Source of the DNA: Rhodococcus sp. ARC_M6
Lineage (GTDB): Bacteria; Actinomycetota; Actinomycetes; Mycobacteriales; Mycobacteriaceae
Direction of reading: 5' to 3'
Length of the DNA stretch: 64,000 nt
Assembly: GCF_022810305.1 (NCBI RefSeq)
Contig: NZ_JALGQH010000012.1
Span: forward strand, 62,001 to 126,000
The notes beneath the pieces were generated by a model. It searched no databases and had not been told where the DNA came from. It saw only the letters and a list, made by a program, of their open reading frames with translations. Below are positions 1 to 8,497 of this stretch, piece by piece; the first letter of the stretch is position 1; each line of letters begins with the position of its first letter. The position numbers and the translations under genes were made by a program.

Positions 1-48
1 GAAGTGCCGCTTGTCTACTCGGTTCGAAACCTGTGTGGTGGTGTTCAT
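1..48 (-). CDS. 5' end of a gene running off the window (hypothetical)
   Basis: The minus strand shows a well-placed ribosome site (GAGGAG, six bases upstream) before an ATG at 48. An open frame of 16 codons then runs to the window edge, beginning MNTTTQVSNRVDKRHF. Nothing in this fragment identifies the family. It is divergent from the histidine kinase gene, with about 100 bp between them that must hold both promoters. A response-regulator partner of the kinase would be a natural neighbour, but that cannot be judged from 16 residues. Confidence 0.55.
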   Translation of the reverse strand, partial: MNTTTQVSNRVDKRHF

Positions 49-146
49 GCCGTCTCCTCAGTTTGTAATGCTGTGCTGTCGGTCTTCACCGTATTCCGGC
101 ACCGGGGAAATATTGTCTGTGCGAAGCTGATTCCCAGGGAACTCGG

Positions 147-1511
147 ATGATCGGCACAGGAGGACACATGTTCGGATCCGGGCCGTCGACAGACGATCTG
201 CATGCTGGGCCGGAACTCGAACAGATACTGCGTGAACACGCGTACCGGGGCGCGTACCTCCAACTCGGGGTGCGTGGCGTGCTGGTCGTGTTCATAGCGT
301 CGACGCTGATCGTTGTTCCGCCGGCTCACGGTTCCGGGTGGTGCTTTCTCATCCTCGGGTTGTACGTGAGCTGGTGTGTGGGCCTTGCTCTGTGGATCGG
401 GCACACATCTCCCTTCGCTTCGCTCAACCGGCACACATCTCCCTTCGCTTCGCTCAACCGGCACACATCTCCCTTCGCTTCGCTCAACCGGCACACGGGT
501 GCAGGCCCGGTGAACGCGCTCTGGCTCGGTCTTCTCGTCGACCTGGCAGTGCTCGCGACCCTGACCTTGTTGACGGGACTTACCGCGCAGGAAAGCTGGA
601 CCGCGGACATCCTCTGCAACGGACTCTTCGTGATTCCCGTTCTGGCCTGCACTCAACTGCGGACCGACATTTGCGCAGCGATCGTCGCCGCCACAATCGC
701 AGTCTTCTTTGCCGCGAGTTGGGCGACGATGGCCTCCAACGAGGAACCGTGGGCGTCGATTCTGCTCAGCACCACGGCTCTGGCAGCACTCGGAGTAGGT
801 GCCGTCGGGTTGACGCGAATCCAACGATCTCGGGTTCTGACAATCGCCGAGTTGGTGGGGCACCGTACAAGCCTTCTCGCGGAGCTGATGAGCCTCGAGC
901 AACGTCAGCGTAGAGCGCTGTCGGAACAGCTGCATGACGGCGCTCTGCAGTACGTTCTTGTCGCCCGGATGGACATCGACGAGCTGGGAACAAGTGTAGA
1001 TCCCCTTGTCCGGCAACGTGCACTTCAAGCATTGAGCGAGGCAACCACCTTGCTGAGATCCTCGGTTGCAGAGCTACATCCGACGGTTCTGGGTCACGTG
1101 GGTCTGGCACGGGCGATCGGAGACGTGGCGCGATCCGTGGAAGGCCGTGGAGGTTTGGCGGTAGCGGTCGAGGCGTCCCGCTGGAGGGACGACTTGCGTA
1201 CCTCGGCGGACGATATCTTGTTCGGTGCGGCACGGGAGTTGCTGAACAACGTCGTCAAACATGCTGCGGCAGCGAATGTTCGCATCGAGCTTTCAGCGTC
1301 GGATCGGATAGCTGTTCTGACGGTGACAGACGACGGTCGCGGCATCAGCAGCGACAAGATTGCGGCCAGTCAGGGACGTGGCCATATCGGTCTTCTGTCA
1401 CATCAACTGCGGGTTGTCGCGGCCGGCGGTTCATTCTCGATCGGACCGGGGGAGCCAACGGGAACCGTTGCGCGCGTGGAGTTACCGTTCGAAATTGTTG
1501 ACGACCGATGA
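147..1511 (+). CDS. Two-component sensor histidine kinase (NarL/DesK-type, HisKA_3)
   Basis: This is a membrane-bound sensor kinase that would autophosphorylate and pass phosphate to a LuxR/NarL-class regulator. The N-terminal half has several hydrophobic segments (about residues 42-58, 65-84, 125-145, 170-200). The dimerisation/phosphoacceptor helix carries EQLHDGALQ with the likely phospho-His at about residue 263. The ATPase domain shows an N-box (ELLNNVVKHA), DDGRGI and GRGHIGL. Residues 86-115 are three identical copies of a ten-residue unit (HTSPFASLNR), placed between two membrane segments. ATG 147 has AGGGA six bases upstream; ATG 168 follows AGGAGG with a four-base gap, so either start is possible. 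No partner regulator gene lies inside the window, and the stimulus is unknown. Confidence 0.88.
   Translation: MIGTGGHMFGSGPSTDDLHAGPELEQILREHAYRGAYLQLGVRGVLVVFIASTLIVVPPAHGSGWCFLILGLYVSWCVGLALWIGHTSPFASLNRHTSPFASLNRHTSPFASLNRHTGAGPVNALWLGLLVDLAVLATLTLLTGLTAQESWTADILCNGLFVIPVLACTQLRTDICAAIVAATIAVFFAASWATMASNEEPWASILLSTTALAALGVGAVGLTRIQRSRVLTIAELVGHRTSLLAELMSLEQRQRRALSEQLHDGALQYVLVARMDIDELGTSVDPLVRQRALQALSEATTLLRSSVAELHPTVLGHVGLARAIGDVARSVEGRGGLAVAVEASRWRDDLRTSADDILFGAARELLNNVVKHAAAANVRIELSASDRIAVLTVTDDGRGISSDKIAASQGRGHIGLLSHQLRVVAAGGSFSIGPGEPTGTVARVELPFEIVDDR
401..490 (+). repeat. Three perfect tandem copies of a 30-bp unit inside the histidine kinase gene
   Basis: Copies at 401-430, 431-460 and 461-490 are identical, and a six-base partial copy (gcacac) follows at 491-496. 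The unit contains cttcgcttcgctc. Because 30 is a multiple of three, the kinase frame stays open and reads HTSPFASLNR three times. There are no spacers, so this is a minisatellite-like expansion and not a CRISPR array. Copy number could change by replication slippage without breaking the gene. Confidence 0.97.
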
Positions 1512-1521
1512 AAGGTGCACT

Positions 1522-2625
1522 GTGGTAGTGATGAACGACCGGGCTCTCGCGCGGGCAACTCTTGCTCGCCAGTACCTGATGGAGCGAGCAGATGTCAGTA
1601 CGCTCGAAGCGGTCTCCCACCTCGCCGGTTTGCAGGCGCAGGCGCCGGTACCTCCCTATCTGGCGCTGTGGGCTCGGCTGAAAAACTTTGCGGCAGAAGA
1701 TCTGTCAACTCTCATTGAAAACCGCCATGTTGTACGTCTGGTTGCCATGCGGGGAACGGTCTTTGCCCTCTCGGTTGCTGATGCCGCGACCTTCCGTGGA
1801 ACGGTTCAGTCGATCATGGAACGAGACCTCCACACCAACACGGCACACCGCGCGGCACTGACCGGAATGGATTTCGAGGCGCTGGCGCAGGCCGGACGTG
1901 AACTGGTTTCGGAGGGTCCGCTCACTCAGATGCAGATGAGGCCTCTTCTGGCCGAGTGCTTTCCGGATCGTGCGCCCGAAGGTTTGGCGCATGCGGTTCG
2001 TGGATTGTTGCCGATGGTGCAGGTCCCGCCGCGTGGTCTGTGGGGTCGATCCGGCGCGCCCGCGTTGACCACGCTGGAGGACTGGCTGGGAACTGAAGTC
2101 GATCTGACGCCGCGGCCCGACGCGTTGGTACTGCGCTATCTGGCGGCTTTCGGTCCGGCCAGTGTGAAGGATGCGCAGGCTTGGTCGGGATTGACCAGAC
2201 TCGGCGAGGTTTTCGAGCGACTACGCTCGAGCCTGATCACTTTCAAGAACGAGAACGGAACAGAACTGTTCGACTTGCCGGATGCGCCGCGTCCGGACTC
2301 GGGAACGCCCCCGGTCCGTATCCTGGCTCCGTTCGACAACATCCTGCTATCGCACGCCGATCGCTCTCGAATCCTGGACAAGCAGTACCGATCACAAGTA
2401 TTTACCGTCAACGGAATCATCAAACCCGCTGTCCTCGTGCGAGGACAAGTCGCTGGATTCGCAACAGTGTCGACGACTGGCGAATCGGCACGGTTGGCAG
2501 TGACTCTCTTTGCGCAGCAACCGAAAACTGTGATCGCGGCGATCGAGAGAGAAGGTCGTTCGTTGCTGAAGTTCCTGCACCCCGCAATTTCGGCTCGGGA
2601 CGTCTCCCTCGACCGGCTCACGTAG
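1522..2625 (+). CDS. AlkZ-like DNA glycosylase / winged-helix DNA-binding protein (HTH_42)
   Basis: The protein (about 367 residues) resembles the AlkZ/YcaQ family of winged-helix DNA glycosylases, which unhook interstrand crosslinks or remove bulky alkylated bases. The near-N-terminal SHLAGLQAQAPVPPYLALW segment contains the Gln-x-Gln pair expected for the catalytic QxQ motif. A central LAAFGPASVKDAQAWSGL segment and a C-terminal LAPFDNILLSHADR segment are typical of the family. GTG 1522 has AAAGG six bases upstream; GTG 1528 and ATG 1531 are in-frame alternatives. It starts just after the kinase stop and may be cotranscribed. The end overlaps the convergent ParB-like gene by eight bases. 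Family assignment is fairly firm; the substrate is unknown. Confidence 0.75.
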   Translation: MVVMNDRALARATLARQYLMERADVSTLEAVSHLAGLQAQAPVPPYLALWARLKNFAAEDLSTLIENRHVVRLVAMRGTVFALSVADAATFRGTVQSIMERDLHTNTAHRAALTGMDFEALAQAGRELVSEGPLTQMQMRPLLAECFPDRAPEGLAHAVRGLLPMVQVPPRGLWGRSGAPALTTLEDWLGTEVDLTPRPDALVLRYLAAFGPASVKDAQAWSGLTRLGEVFERLRSSLITFKNENGTELFDLPDAPRPDSGTPPVRILAPFDNILLSHADRSRILDKQYRSQVFTVNGIIKPAVLVRGQVAGFATVSTTGESARLAVTLFAQQPKTVIAAIEREGRSLLKFLHPAISARDVSLDRLT

Positions 2626-3481
2626 TGGGCTTGTACTTTCGGGGTGCGCGATCACGTAGTTCGGCCACGATCTCGTCGTTCCACATGTGACGCCGCACCA
2701 GACGGTATCGCTCACGGGCGATCCACAGATAGGCCTCGGCGTCAGTGTGCTCAGGCAGCATGTCCGCGTTTCTCAACATGCGGACGACGGGCAGAAATTC
2801 TTCTCCGAACCACCGGCGCGCCACGCTGTCTCGACCGAGAAACTCGCCCTTCTCCTGCATCAGCCGAAATCCCCACGCCTCCACGCACTCGCTGAGTTCC
2901 GCGTACTCCCACGGATCGGTGACTGTCACCGCTTCGCGTTGGGATCCGGTCAACGGAACTCTGGTCAGGAACAGGCGGCGATGATCCTTGATCAGGAGGT
3001 CCGCGCGCTGGGTGATGCCCTCCGGTGAGATGCGAGTGAGGATTTCGGTGACGTACGCGTCAATGGTCTTCTGGTGCATGGCACAGGCGATCGAGACCCG
3101 GTGATGGCCGTCGAGGACGAAGTGCATCGATCCGATGCGGTACAACTGGACCGGCGGAACAGATTCTCCACGACGTTGAGCGACGGCCAGGCGTTCCCAG
3201 CGTTCGCGGCTGTGCGTCGACGTGGGCCGGAAGTATTTGTCGAAATCGTTTGTCCGATCAACACTTCCGACTATCGACTCAACTGTGACCACCTGGAGAC
3301 CCAAAGGTCGCTCGCCCACCTTGCCGAGAGCTGCGACGACTTCGTCGAAAGGCAGGATCGCATTGACGTCGTCAGGTTCGCGTCGTAGCCAACTGACCAG
3401 GCGCGCGACATCGGCGCGTCGACGTTGCCGCGCGAAGTCGTTCTCCGCGTCCGCCGTGGGAAAACCTGTGTCACGAGCCAT
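2618..3481 (-). CDS. ParB/Srx-fold domain protein (unknown role)
   Basis: A 287-residue soluble protein. Residues about 60-150 look like a ParB/sulfiredoxin-type domain: a loop VPPVQLYRIGSMHFVLDG followed by GHHR (125-128) and a helix VSIACAM. This matches the catalytic or nucleotide-binding GxxR(H) motif of that fold. No partitioning HTH domain is evident, so it is probably not a segregation ParB. The rest, rich in Arg and Trp, is not recognised. ATG 3481 lies inside the 3' end of the metallophosphoesterase gene (11-base overlap), so the two are almost certainly translated from one mRNA. Confidence 0.6.
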   Translation of the reverse strand: MARDTGFPTADAENDFARQRRRADVARLVSWLRREPDDVNAILPFDEVVAALGKVGERPLGLQVVTVESIVGSVDRTNDFDKYFRPTSTHSRERWERLAVAQRRGESVPPVQLYRIGSMHFVLDGHHRVSIACAMHQKTIDAYVTEILTRISPEGITQRADLLIKDHRRLFLTRVPLTGSQREAVTVTDPWEYAELSECVEAWGFRLMQEKGEFLGRDSVARRWFGEEFLPVVRMLRNADMLPEHTDAEAYLWIARERYRLVRRHMWNDEIVAELRDRAPRKYKPTT

Positions 3482-4169
3482 GTCGGCGCCTCATGATCGT
3501 CGGAGGAATACCTGGTGAAATGTCCATCAGCGTGTAGCCGACGGTGTTGAGAACGAGAGTCCTGCCGATCTCCAGATCAGGTGGCGTCCGACCATGCGGG
3601 TGGATATGTCCGTGGATCATGACGGCGGGATCGAGCGAGTCGACGAGTGTATGGAAACACTCGAAGCCCCGATGCGGCTGGTCCTCGGCATCACCGACCC
3701 CACGGGCGGGGCTGTGTGTCAGCAGGACGTCGACAGCTCGTGTGCGCCCCGGCAACTGCGACTGCCAAGCATTGCCCCAGGCCAGGGAGCGTGCACGTCG
3801 ACGCTGCTGACGTTCGGAGAACTGATTCGAGCCGGAGTTGTATCGGATCGAACCGCCCAGTCCGGCGATCCGCAGACCCGCTACCGATACTATGCGTCCG
3901 TCCGCGTTGACGGCACCGGTGGGCCCCGGCCATTGGGCCGGCATTCCCGCACGAGTCCACCCTGACGCAGATTCCGAATATCCGGACAGGTCGGCGTCGT
4001 GATTTCCGGGAACAAAAACACACGGAGCATTCAATTGGTCCGAGAGATATTCCAGATAGGGAAACGGCAGATCACCGGCGCCCAGTACGAGGTCGACGCC
4101 CAGATCGCGCACTCGGCTGCTCCACAGGAACTCGACAGTCTCGTCGCTGACGGCGAGTACGTTGACCAT
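3471..4169 (-). CDS. Calcineurin-like metallophosphoesterase
   Basis: A 232-residue cytoplasmic metallophosphoesterase. Visible metal-binding motifs are GAGD (30-33), PGNHD (54-58), LLTHSP and GHIHPHG. The first canonical D-x-H motif appears as VSDET, so the usual His is missing. This may alter the metal site or be a subfamily trait. The substrate cannot be read from the sequence. ATG 4169 has no clear ribosome site, but TAGCGT lies eight bases upstream, so the message may be nearly leaderless. It overlaps and precedes the ParB-like gene, suggesting a shared function. Confidence 0.8.
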   Translation of the reverse strand: MVNVLAVSDETVEFLWSSRVRDLGVDLVLGAGDLPFPYLEYLSDQLNAPCVFVPGNHDADLSGYSESASGWTRAGMPAQWPGPTGAVNADGRIVSVAGLRIAGLGGSIRYNSGSNQFSERQQRRRARSLAWGNAWQSQLPGRTRAVDVLLTHSPARGVGDAEDQPHRGFECFHTLVDSLDPAVMIHGHIHPHGRTPPDLEIGRTLVLNTVGYTLMDISPGIPPTIMRRRHGS

Positions 4170-4233
4170 GCGGACTGACGCTACCGGTTTGCTCAGGTAT
4201 CTGCCTGGGTAGCGGCCCGAGGACTCTGGACTG

Positions 4234-4260
4234 TGGACAAAGACGCCAGGATGATTAGAT
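4234..4260 (+). promoter_or_regulatory. Candidate leaderless promoter of the SUFU-domain gene
   Basis: TGGACA (4234-4239) and TTAGAT (4255-4260) resemble -35 and -10 boxes with a short 15-bp gap. A start seven bases after the -10 box would fall on the GTG at 4267. No convincing ribosome site precedes that GTG. This is a by-eye prediction. Confidence 0.4.
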
Positions 4261-4266
4261 GGACGC

Positions 4267-4851
4267 GTGTCAGCCAGTGTTGTCTCCGCCGTCCGCGCTC
4301 ATCTCGTTTCCAGCATCGAGGGGCCCGAACCGGCCGCTGCATCGGTGACATTCCTGGGCGTCGAGCCTCTGGACGTGCTGCGATTCGAATCACCCGACGG
4401 ACTGGTTCGCTATGCGAGCGTCGGATGCTCGCGGCATCCAATGGGGGATCCGGGCGACTTGGTTGCCGATCCCACCCGTGGACCGCGCGCCGAGTTGGTG
4501 CTGACCTTGCGCGGCGGCACCGGAATCGCGTCGGGCGTCGCCCGGACACTCGCAGTCCTGGCCGCTGCACCGTCAGTCGAGGGAGTGGTACTTCTCGAAG
4601 ATGCACTGCTCGATCTCGGCGAGCCGTTGTGGAAAGACACGGCCTTTACAGCAGTTCTGCTGGGGGACAGTGGGATCGAGGCATTGGAGCTGCCGGAACC
4701 GATGGATCCGGTTCGGTTCCTTGCAGTTGTCCCGATTACGGGAACCGAGGCTGCTTGGGTTCGGTTGCGCGGTGCGGACGCGCTACGCGAAGCCTGGGCT
4801 GAGGCCGGCATCGACATCCGAGATCCGCACCGAGCGGCCGCGTCACTCTAA
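4267..4851 (+). CDS. Suppressor-of-fused (SUFU) domain protein
   Basis: The 194-residue product resembles bacterial SUFU-domain proteins: an N-terminal VTFLGVEPLDVLRF strand pair, then a RYASVGCSRHPM segment, a RAELVLTLRGG strand, and a C-terminal LAVVPITGTEAAW segment. In animals the fold binds Gli transcription factors. In bacteria such proteins are often linked to immunity or toxin loci, but most have no known role. Here no toxin gene is adjacent. The GTG start has no good ribosome site and may be leaderless. The stop lies two bases from the end of the convergent SRPBCC gene. Confidence 0.65.
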   Translation: MSASVVSAVRAHLVSSIEGPEPAAASVTFLGVEPLDVLRFESPDGLVRYASVGCSRHPMGDPGDLVADPTRGPRAELVLTLRGGTGIASGVARTLAVLAAAPSVEGVVLLEDALLDLGEPLWKDTAFTAVLLGDSGIEALELPEPMDPVRFLAVVPITGTEAAWVRLRGADALREAWAEAGIDIRDPHRAAASL

Positions 4852-4853
4852 TT

Positions 4854-5306
4854 CTATTGTGATGCTTGGTGATCGAGAAGGTCGGCTAGGTTCTCCAAAC
4901 TTGCCTGCACCGATCGTCCGTAGATCTTGGCAACAAGCGGGTCTGCCATCCGTCCGAACACTCCGCCGAGTCCGCTCTCCGTATCGAGGCGGTAGAGAAC
5001 GCGGGTTCCCTGCTCGACTTCTTCGCACTTCGTGCTCAAGGTGAAGTTGATCGGACCGCCCACCGATTTGGCTGTACTTACTTTGGGCACATCGACTTCC
5101 GTGAACTCTGATGTCCAGTCGATACGCTTGCCGAGGATCCGGGTGACGCCGCGCCACTGGGTTCCGACGCCGAGGGGGCCATCGGTTGTCTGACGGCACT
5201 CGACCATTGAGTTCTCCCAGTTGGGCCAGTTATCGGCGTTGGTGAGGTAGCCCCAGACTTCGGCTACAGGACGTGAAATTACAACTGACTGTTCAACTAC
5301 AGGCAT
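4854..5306 (-). CDS. SRPBCC (START/polyketide cyclase-like) protein
   Basis: A 150-residue protein with the SRPBCC helix-grip layout: it begins VVEQSVVISRPVAEVWGYLTN and continues with NWPNWE, a series of strands (GTQWRGVTRI, RVLYRLDTES) and a long C-terminal helix ending in ASLENLADLLDHQ. Members bind hydrophobic ligands in a deep cavity. Some are cyclases, hydrolases or Hsp90 co-chaperones. The exact ligand is unknown. It is a single-gene unit downstream of corA, with a 137-bp gap that contains a 7-bp inverted repeat (GGGTAGC/GCTACCC). Confidence 0.8.
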   Translation of the reverse strand: MPVVEQSVVISRPVAEVWGYLTNADNWPNWENSMVECRQTTDGPLGVGTQWRGVTRILGKRIDWTSEFTEVDVPKVSTAKSVGGPINFTLSTKCEEVEQGTRVLYRLDTESGLGGVFGRMADPLVAKIYGRSVQASLENLADLLDHQASQ

Positions 5307-5377
5307 CGCATTTCCTCCGAATTTGCTTGTGGCAAGGTTAATTTCGGGTTTTCATTCATCGATGCGAGGGGGATTTC

Positions 5378-5404
5378 GGGTAGCCTCCGAAAAAGTCGCT
5401 ACCC
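5378..5404. promoter_or_regulatory. Inverted repeat upstream of the SRPBCC gene
   Basis: GGGTAGC (5378-5384) and GCTACCC (5398-5404) form a perfect 7-bp dyad with a 13-base loop, between the corA stop and the SRPBCC start. It could be an operator or a weak hairpin after corA. No T-run follows on the minus strand, which argues against a strong terminator. Confidence 0.3.
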
Positions 5405-5443
5405 AGTACTATTGTCCGCTGGCAGCGCGCCTAAGTACAGGCT

Positions 5444-6514
5444 CTAGAGCCAGTTGTTGCGGCGGAAGAGAAAAAACAGGCCAACGCACACCGATGCAAT
5501 GAATGCCAGCACCATGGGATATCCGTACTGGGAACCCAGTTCCGGCATGTTCTCGAAGTTCATGCCGTAGATACCGGCAATTCCGGTCGGCACCGCGGCA
5601 ATCGCGACCCACGCCGAAATCTTGCGCATGTCGGTGTTCTGCTGCACCGCAATTTTTGCCAGGGCAGCATCGACCAGAGAACTGAGAACCTCGTCGTACT
5701 CCGAGATGCGTTCGGCGACGATGGTGTGGTGATCGCGGACGTCGCGGAAGTAGCGTCGGATCTCTTTGGGAACCAATCCGCCCGCAGGTTGAGTGAGTTG
5801 CAGCAGTGGCAAACCAAGCGGTGTGACCGACCGTCGAAGCTCAACAATTTCACGTTTGAGCAGGTAGATGTGTTCGACCGCGACCGTGTTGCGGGGATTG
5901 AACACTAACTCTTCCATTCTGTCGACGTCCTGTTCCACCATCTGGGTCACCGACAGGTAGCTGTCGACGACGTGGTCGGTGATGGCATGGAGGACGGACC
6001 ACGGACCCATGGCGAGTCGCTCGGGTAACTGTTCGAGCGAGCGCCGGACACTTGCCAGTTCGGAATGGTCGCCATGGCGAACGGTGACCACAAAATCGGG
6101 TCCGACAAAAACCATGATCTCGCCGGTCTCGACGATCTCGTTGGCCGTCTCCACCGACTCGTGCGGCACGTAGACGACGGTGCGCAGGACCAAGAACATG
6201 ACGTCGTCGTAGCGTTCGAGTTTCGGTCGCTCGTGTGCGTGGACGGCATCCTCGACCATGAGTTCGTGGAGGCCGAAAGTTTCTGCCACATCCTGCATTT
6301 GGTTTTCGTCCGGTGCATGCATCCCAACCCAGGCAAAGCCGGTGCCGCGCTTTCGGACCTCGGCGAGTGCGGCGCTGTGCGTGTATTTTCCGGGAAGCCG
6401 CGCGCCGTCGACGTACACCGCGCAGTCCACGATGGCGCGCGCCGCGGGAATCGGGATCTTCGGGGTCGGGGTCTGCAGCGATTTGCCGTTCGGCCAACTC
6501 GGTAATGACGGCAT
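5444..6514 (-). CDS. corA: CorA-family magnesium/cobalt transporter
   Basis: An inner-membrane divalent-cation channel of 356 residues, the usual CorA length. It has a long cytoplasmic N-terminal alpha/beta and helical domain and two C-terminal membrane segments. The signature YGMNFENMPEL, with GMN at 317-319, closes the first membrane helix, and the protein ends RRNNWL. The start at 6514 is chosen over an upstream in-frame ATG because GGGAG lies six bases before it. CorA would supply magnesium to the cell. The gene stands alone on the minus strand, divergent from the PHP phosphoesterase. Confidence 0.93.
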   Translation of the reverse strand: MPSLPSWPNGKSLQTPTPKIPIPAARAIVDCAVYVDGARLPGKYTHSAALAEVRKRGTGFAWVGMHAPDENQMQDVAETFGLHELMVEDAVHAHERPKLERYDDVMFLVLRTVVYVPHESVETANEIVETGEIMVFVGPDFVVTVRHGDHSELASVRRSLEQLPERLAMGPWSVLHAITDHVVDSYLSVTQMVEQDVDRMEELVFNPRNTVAVEHIYLLKREIVELRRSVTPLGLPLLQLTQPAGGLVPKEIRRYFRDVRDHHTIVAERISEYDEVLSSLVDAALAKIAVQQNTDMRKISAWVAIAAVPTGIAGIYGMNFENMPELGSQYGYPMVLAFIASVCVGLFFLFRRNNWL

Positions 6515-6630
6515 GCGGGGCTCCCTTCGCGACAGGCGAATTGCACTGCTGCTGCGGCGCAATCGTACGTCAGCGTCCGCCGGTGCCACCGGACCGTGAT
6601 GATCACGCGGATTGCTGACAGACTGTAGCG

Positions 6631-7485
6631 GTGCGAATAGACCTTCACACCCATTCCAATGCATCCGACGGCACGGACACCCCCGCCGCTCTCGTGCACG
6701 CCGCCCGTGACGCCGGACTCGACGTCGTCGCCCTCACCGACCATGACACCACCGCCGGCTGGACGGAGGCGGCCGACGCACTGCCGGCCGGGCTCAGTCT
6801 GGTTCGCGGCATGGAAATGTCCTGTGAAGGACGCGGCGAAAGCGGCTGGCCGGTAGCCGTCCACCTGTTGTCCTACCTGTTCGACCCAGCGCACCCCGAG
6901 TTCGCGAAAGAACGCGAACGGTTGCGTGGTGAGCGCGTCGAGCGGATTCGGGTGATGGCCTCCCTCATGGCTCGCGACGGCTTGCCCATCGATCCGGACA
7001 AGATTTTGGCGGACGCCGGTCCCTCTGTCGGCCGTCCCCATATTGCTGCGGCGCTGTTGAAAGCCGGAGTTGTGTCCAGCATCGGGGAAGCCTTCACCGA
7101 TCTTCTGTCCACCCGTGGGCGCTATGACGTCCCCAAATACGACACACCGATCGAATATGCCGTCGAATTGGTGGCCGCCGCCGGTGGCGTGACCGTGCTC
7201 GCTCACGGACGGGCACGCTCACGCGGTGGTGTCCTCGCACTCGATCACATTCGCGATCTCGCCGGGTTGGGCCTCGGCGGCCTCGAAGTAGACCACCCGG
7301 ATCATCGCGCTGATGACCGCGTCGTACTCCGCCGTCTTGCCGACGACCTCGGGCTCGCGGTCACCGGATCGTCCGACTATCACGGTGAAAACAAGACGAT
7401 CGGCCTCGGTGACGAACTCACCGACGAGGCAGAGTTCGACAAACTGATTTCGGTGGCAACTGGCGTCGAGGTGCTTACGCGCTGA
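6631..7485 (+). CDS. PHP-domain metal-dependent phosphoesterase
   Basis: A 284-residue protein of the YciV/RNase AM-like group of PHP enzymes, which hydrolyse nucleotide or RNA 5' phosphoester bonds. Metal ligands are visible: HTHSNASDG at residues 6-14, the LTDHDT motif, a GRPHIA segment, and the C-terminal GSSDYHGE. The insert GMEMSCEGRG is typical of the subfamily. It starts with GTG and shares one base with the following marC-family gene (TGATG), so the two are translationally coupled. The substrate is inferred from the family only. Confidence 0.85.
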   Translation: MRIDLHTHSNASDGTDTPAALVHAARDAGLDVVALTDHDTTAGWTEAADALPAGLSLVRGMEMSCEGRGESGWPVAVHLLSYLFDPAHPEFAKERERLRGERVERIRVMASLMARDGLPIDPDKILADAGPSVGRPHIAAALLKAGVVSSIGEAFTDLLSTRGRYDVPKYDTPIEYAVELVAAAGGVTVLAHGRARSRGGVLALDHIRDLAGLGLGGLEVDHPDHRADDRVVLRRLADDLGLAVTGSSDYHGENKTIGLGDELTDEAEFDKLISVATGVEVLTR

Positions 7486-8096
7486 TGCTCGATACCACGC
7501 TCTACCTCACCGTATTCATTACTCTGTTCGTCATCATGGACCCGCCCGGTGTTATTCCGGTGTTCCTGTCCTTGGTCGGACGCAAGAGCCGGGAAGACCG
7601 TAACCGCGCGGCCTGGCAAGCCCCAGCAGTTTCACTCGCCGTCATTTCCGTCTTCGCAGTCGGTGGGCAAGCGATCCTGAGCTATCTCCACATCGGCATC
7701 CCGGCACTGCAGGGCGCCGGTGGATTGCTGCTTCTGCTGATCGCTCTCGAGCTACTGACGGGCAAGTCGTCGAATCGCCCGGAGGGTGCCGACGACGTCA
7801 ATGTGGCCTTGGTGCCGTTGGGAACTCCCATGATGGCGGGCCCCGGCGCAATTGCCGCTGTCATCGTCTTCGTCGCTCAGGCCGACGGGGAGGCGGCGTC
7901 GTATCTTGCAATCGCCTTGGCGATACTTTCCATTCACTTCGTACTGTTCATCGTTCTACGATTCTCGACAGTCTTGATTCGTGTGCTCGGTGTCGGCGGA
8001 ATCTCGTTGCTGGCCCGTATCGCCGGTTTGTTGCTCGCTGCCATTGCCGTTCAACTCATTGCGGAGTCGGTCCGCGGATTCATCGTGGGAGCGTAA
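7485..8096 (+). CDS. MarC-family integral membrane protein
   Basis: A 203-residue protein with about six hydrophobic helices, the normal MarC/UPF0056 size. The first helix contains FVIMDPPGVIPVFL and the middle one contains PLGTPMMAGPGAI, both conserved in the family. MarC was once linked to multiple antibiotic resistance, but that role has been questioned; the transport substrate is unknown. It is coupled to the PHP gene by a one-base overlap and followed two bases later by a small membrane protein, so the three form an operon. Confidence 0.9.
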   Translation: MLDTTLYLTVFITLFVIMDPPGVIPVFLSLVGRKSREDRNRAAWQAPAVSLAVISVFAVGGQAILSYLHIGIPALQGAGGLLLLLIALELLTGKSSNRPEGADDVNVALVPLGTPMMAGPGAIAAVIVFVAQADGEAASYLAIALAILSIHFVLFIVLRFSTVLIRVLGVGGISLLARIAGLLLAAIAVQLIAESVRGFIVGA

Positions 8097-8098
8097 CG

Positions 8099-8497
8099 AT
8101 GACAAACAGTAGCGACGGGTATAGCTCGCACGGCGAGGGTGGGTACGAACCGTACGGTGATGATAAGTACGACGCGTACGACTACGACGACTACGACAGT
8201 TACCACGATTCCGACAAGCAGTGGGCATTGATTCGTGGTCTCCGCGCACTCAGCGGCACTGTCGCGGCGGGGATCGTGGTGCTCACCATCGTCGTGGCTG
8301 CTTCCGCCTATCTGGGAAGTAGCCGAGGATTCCCCGGGCCGGGATCGGCGTCGATCACCGCCCACATTGTGGCGTCAGTGGTGGCAGTGGCTGCGCAGAT
8401 CATCTGTGACCGACGGCGCGGTATCAGTGCGGTCGCAGCTTCTGTCGTCGTCCTGGTGACGGCCGGGGCGCTCCTGGTGACGCAGTGGTGGGGCTGA
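8099..8497 (+). CDS. Small membrane protein with Tyr/Asp-rich N terminus (hypothetical)
   Basis: A 132-residue protein that I do not recognise. Residues about 4-40 are a low-complexity, acidic and tyrosine-rich tail (KYDAYDYDDYDSYHDSDK). Three hydrophobic helices follow at about 52-70, 85-103 and 110-130. The ATG lies two bases after the marC-family stop, so it is the last gene of that operon. The acidic tail may face the cytoplasm, but no function can be assigned. Confidence 0.7.
   Translation: MTNSSDGYSSHGEGGYEPYGDDKYDAYDYDDYDSYHDSDKQWALIRGLRALSGTVAAGIVVLTIVVAASAYLGSSRGFPGPGSASITAHIVASVVAVAAQIICDRRRGISAVAASVVVLVTAGALLVTQWWG

Noticed and set aside
401..496. Possible CRISPR array
   Set aside because: The 30-bp copies are directly adjacent with no spacers and lie inside a coding frame.
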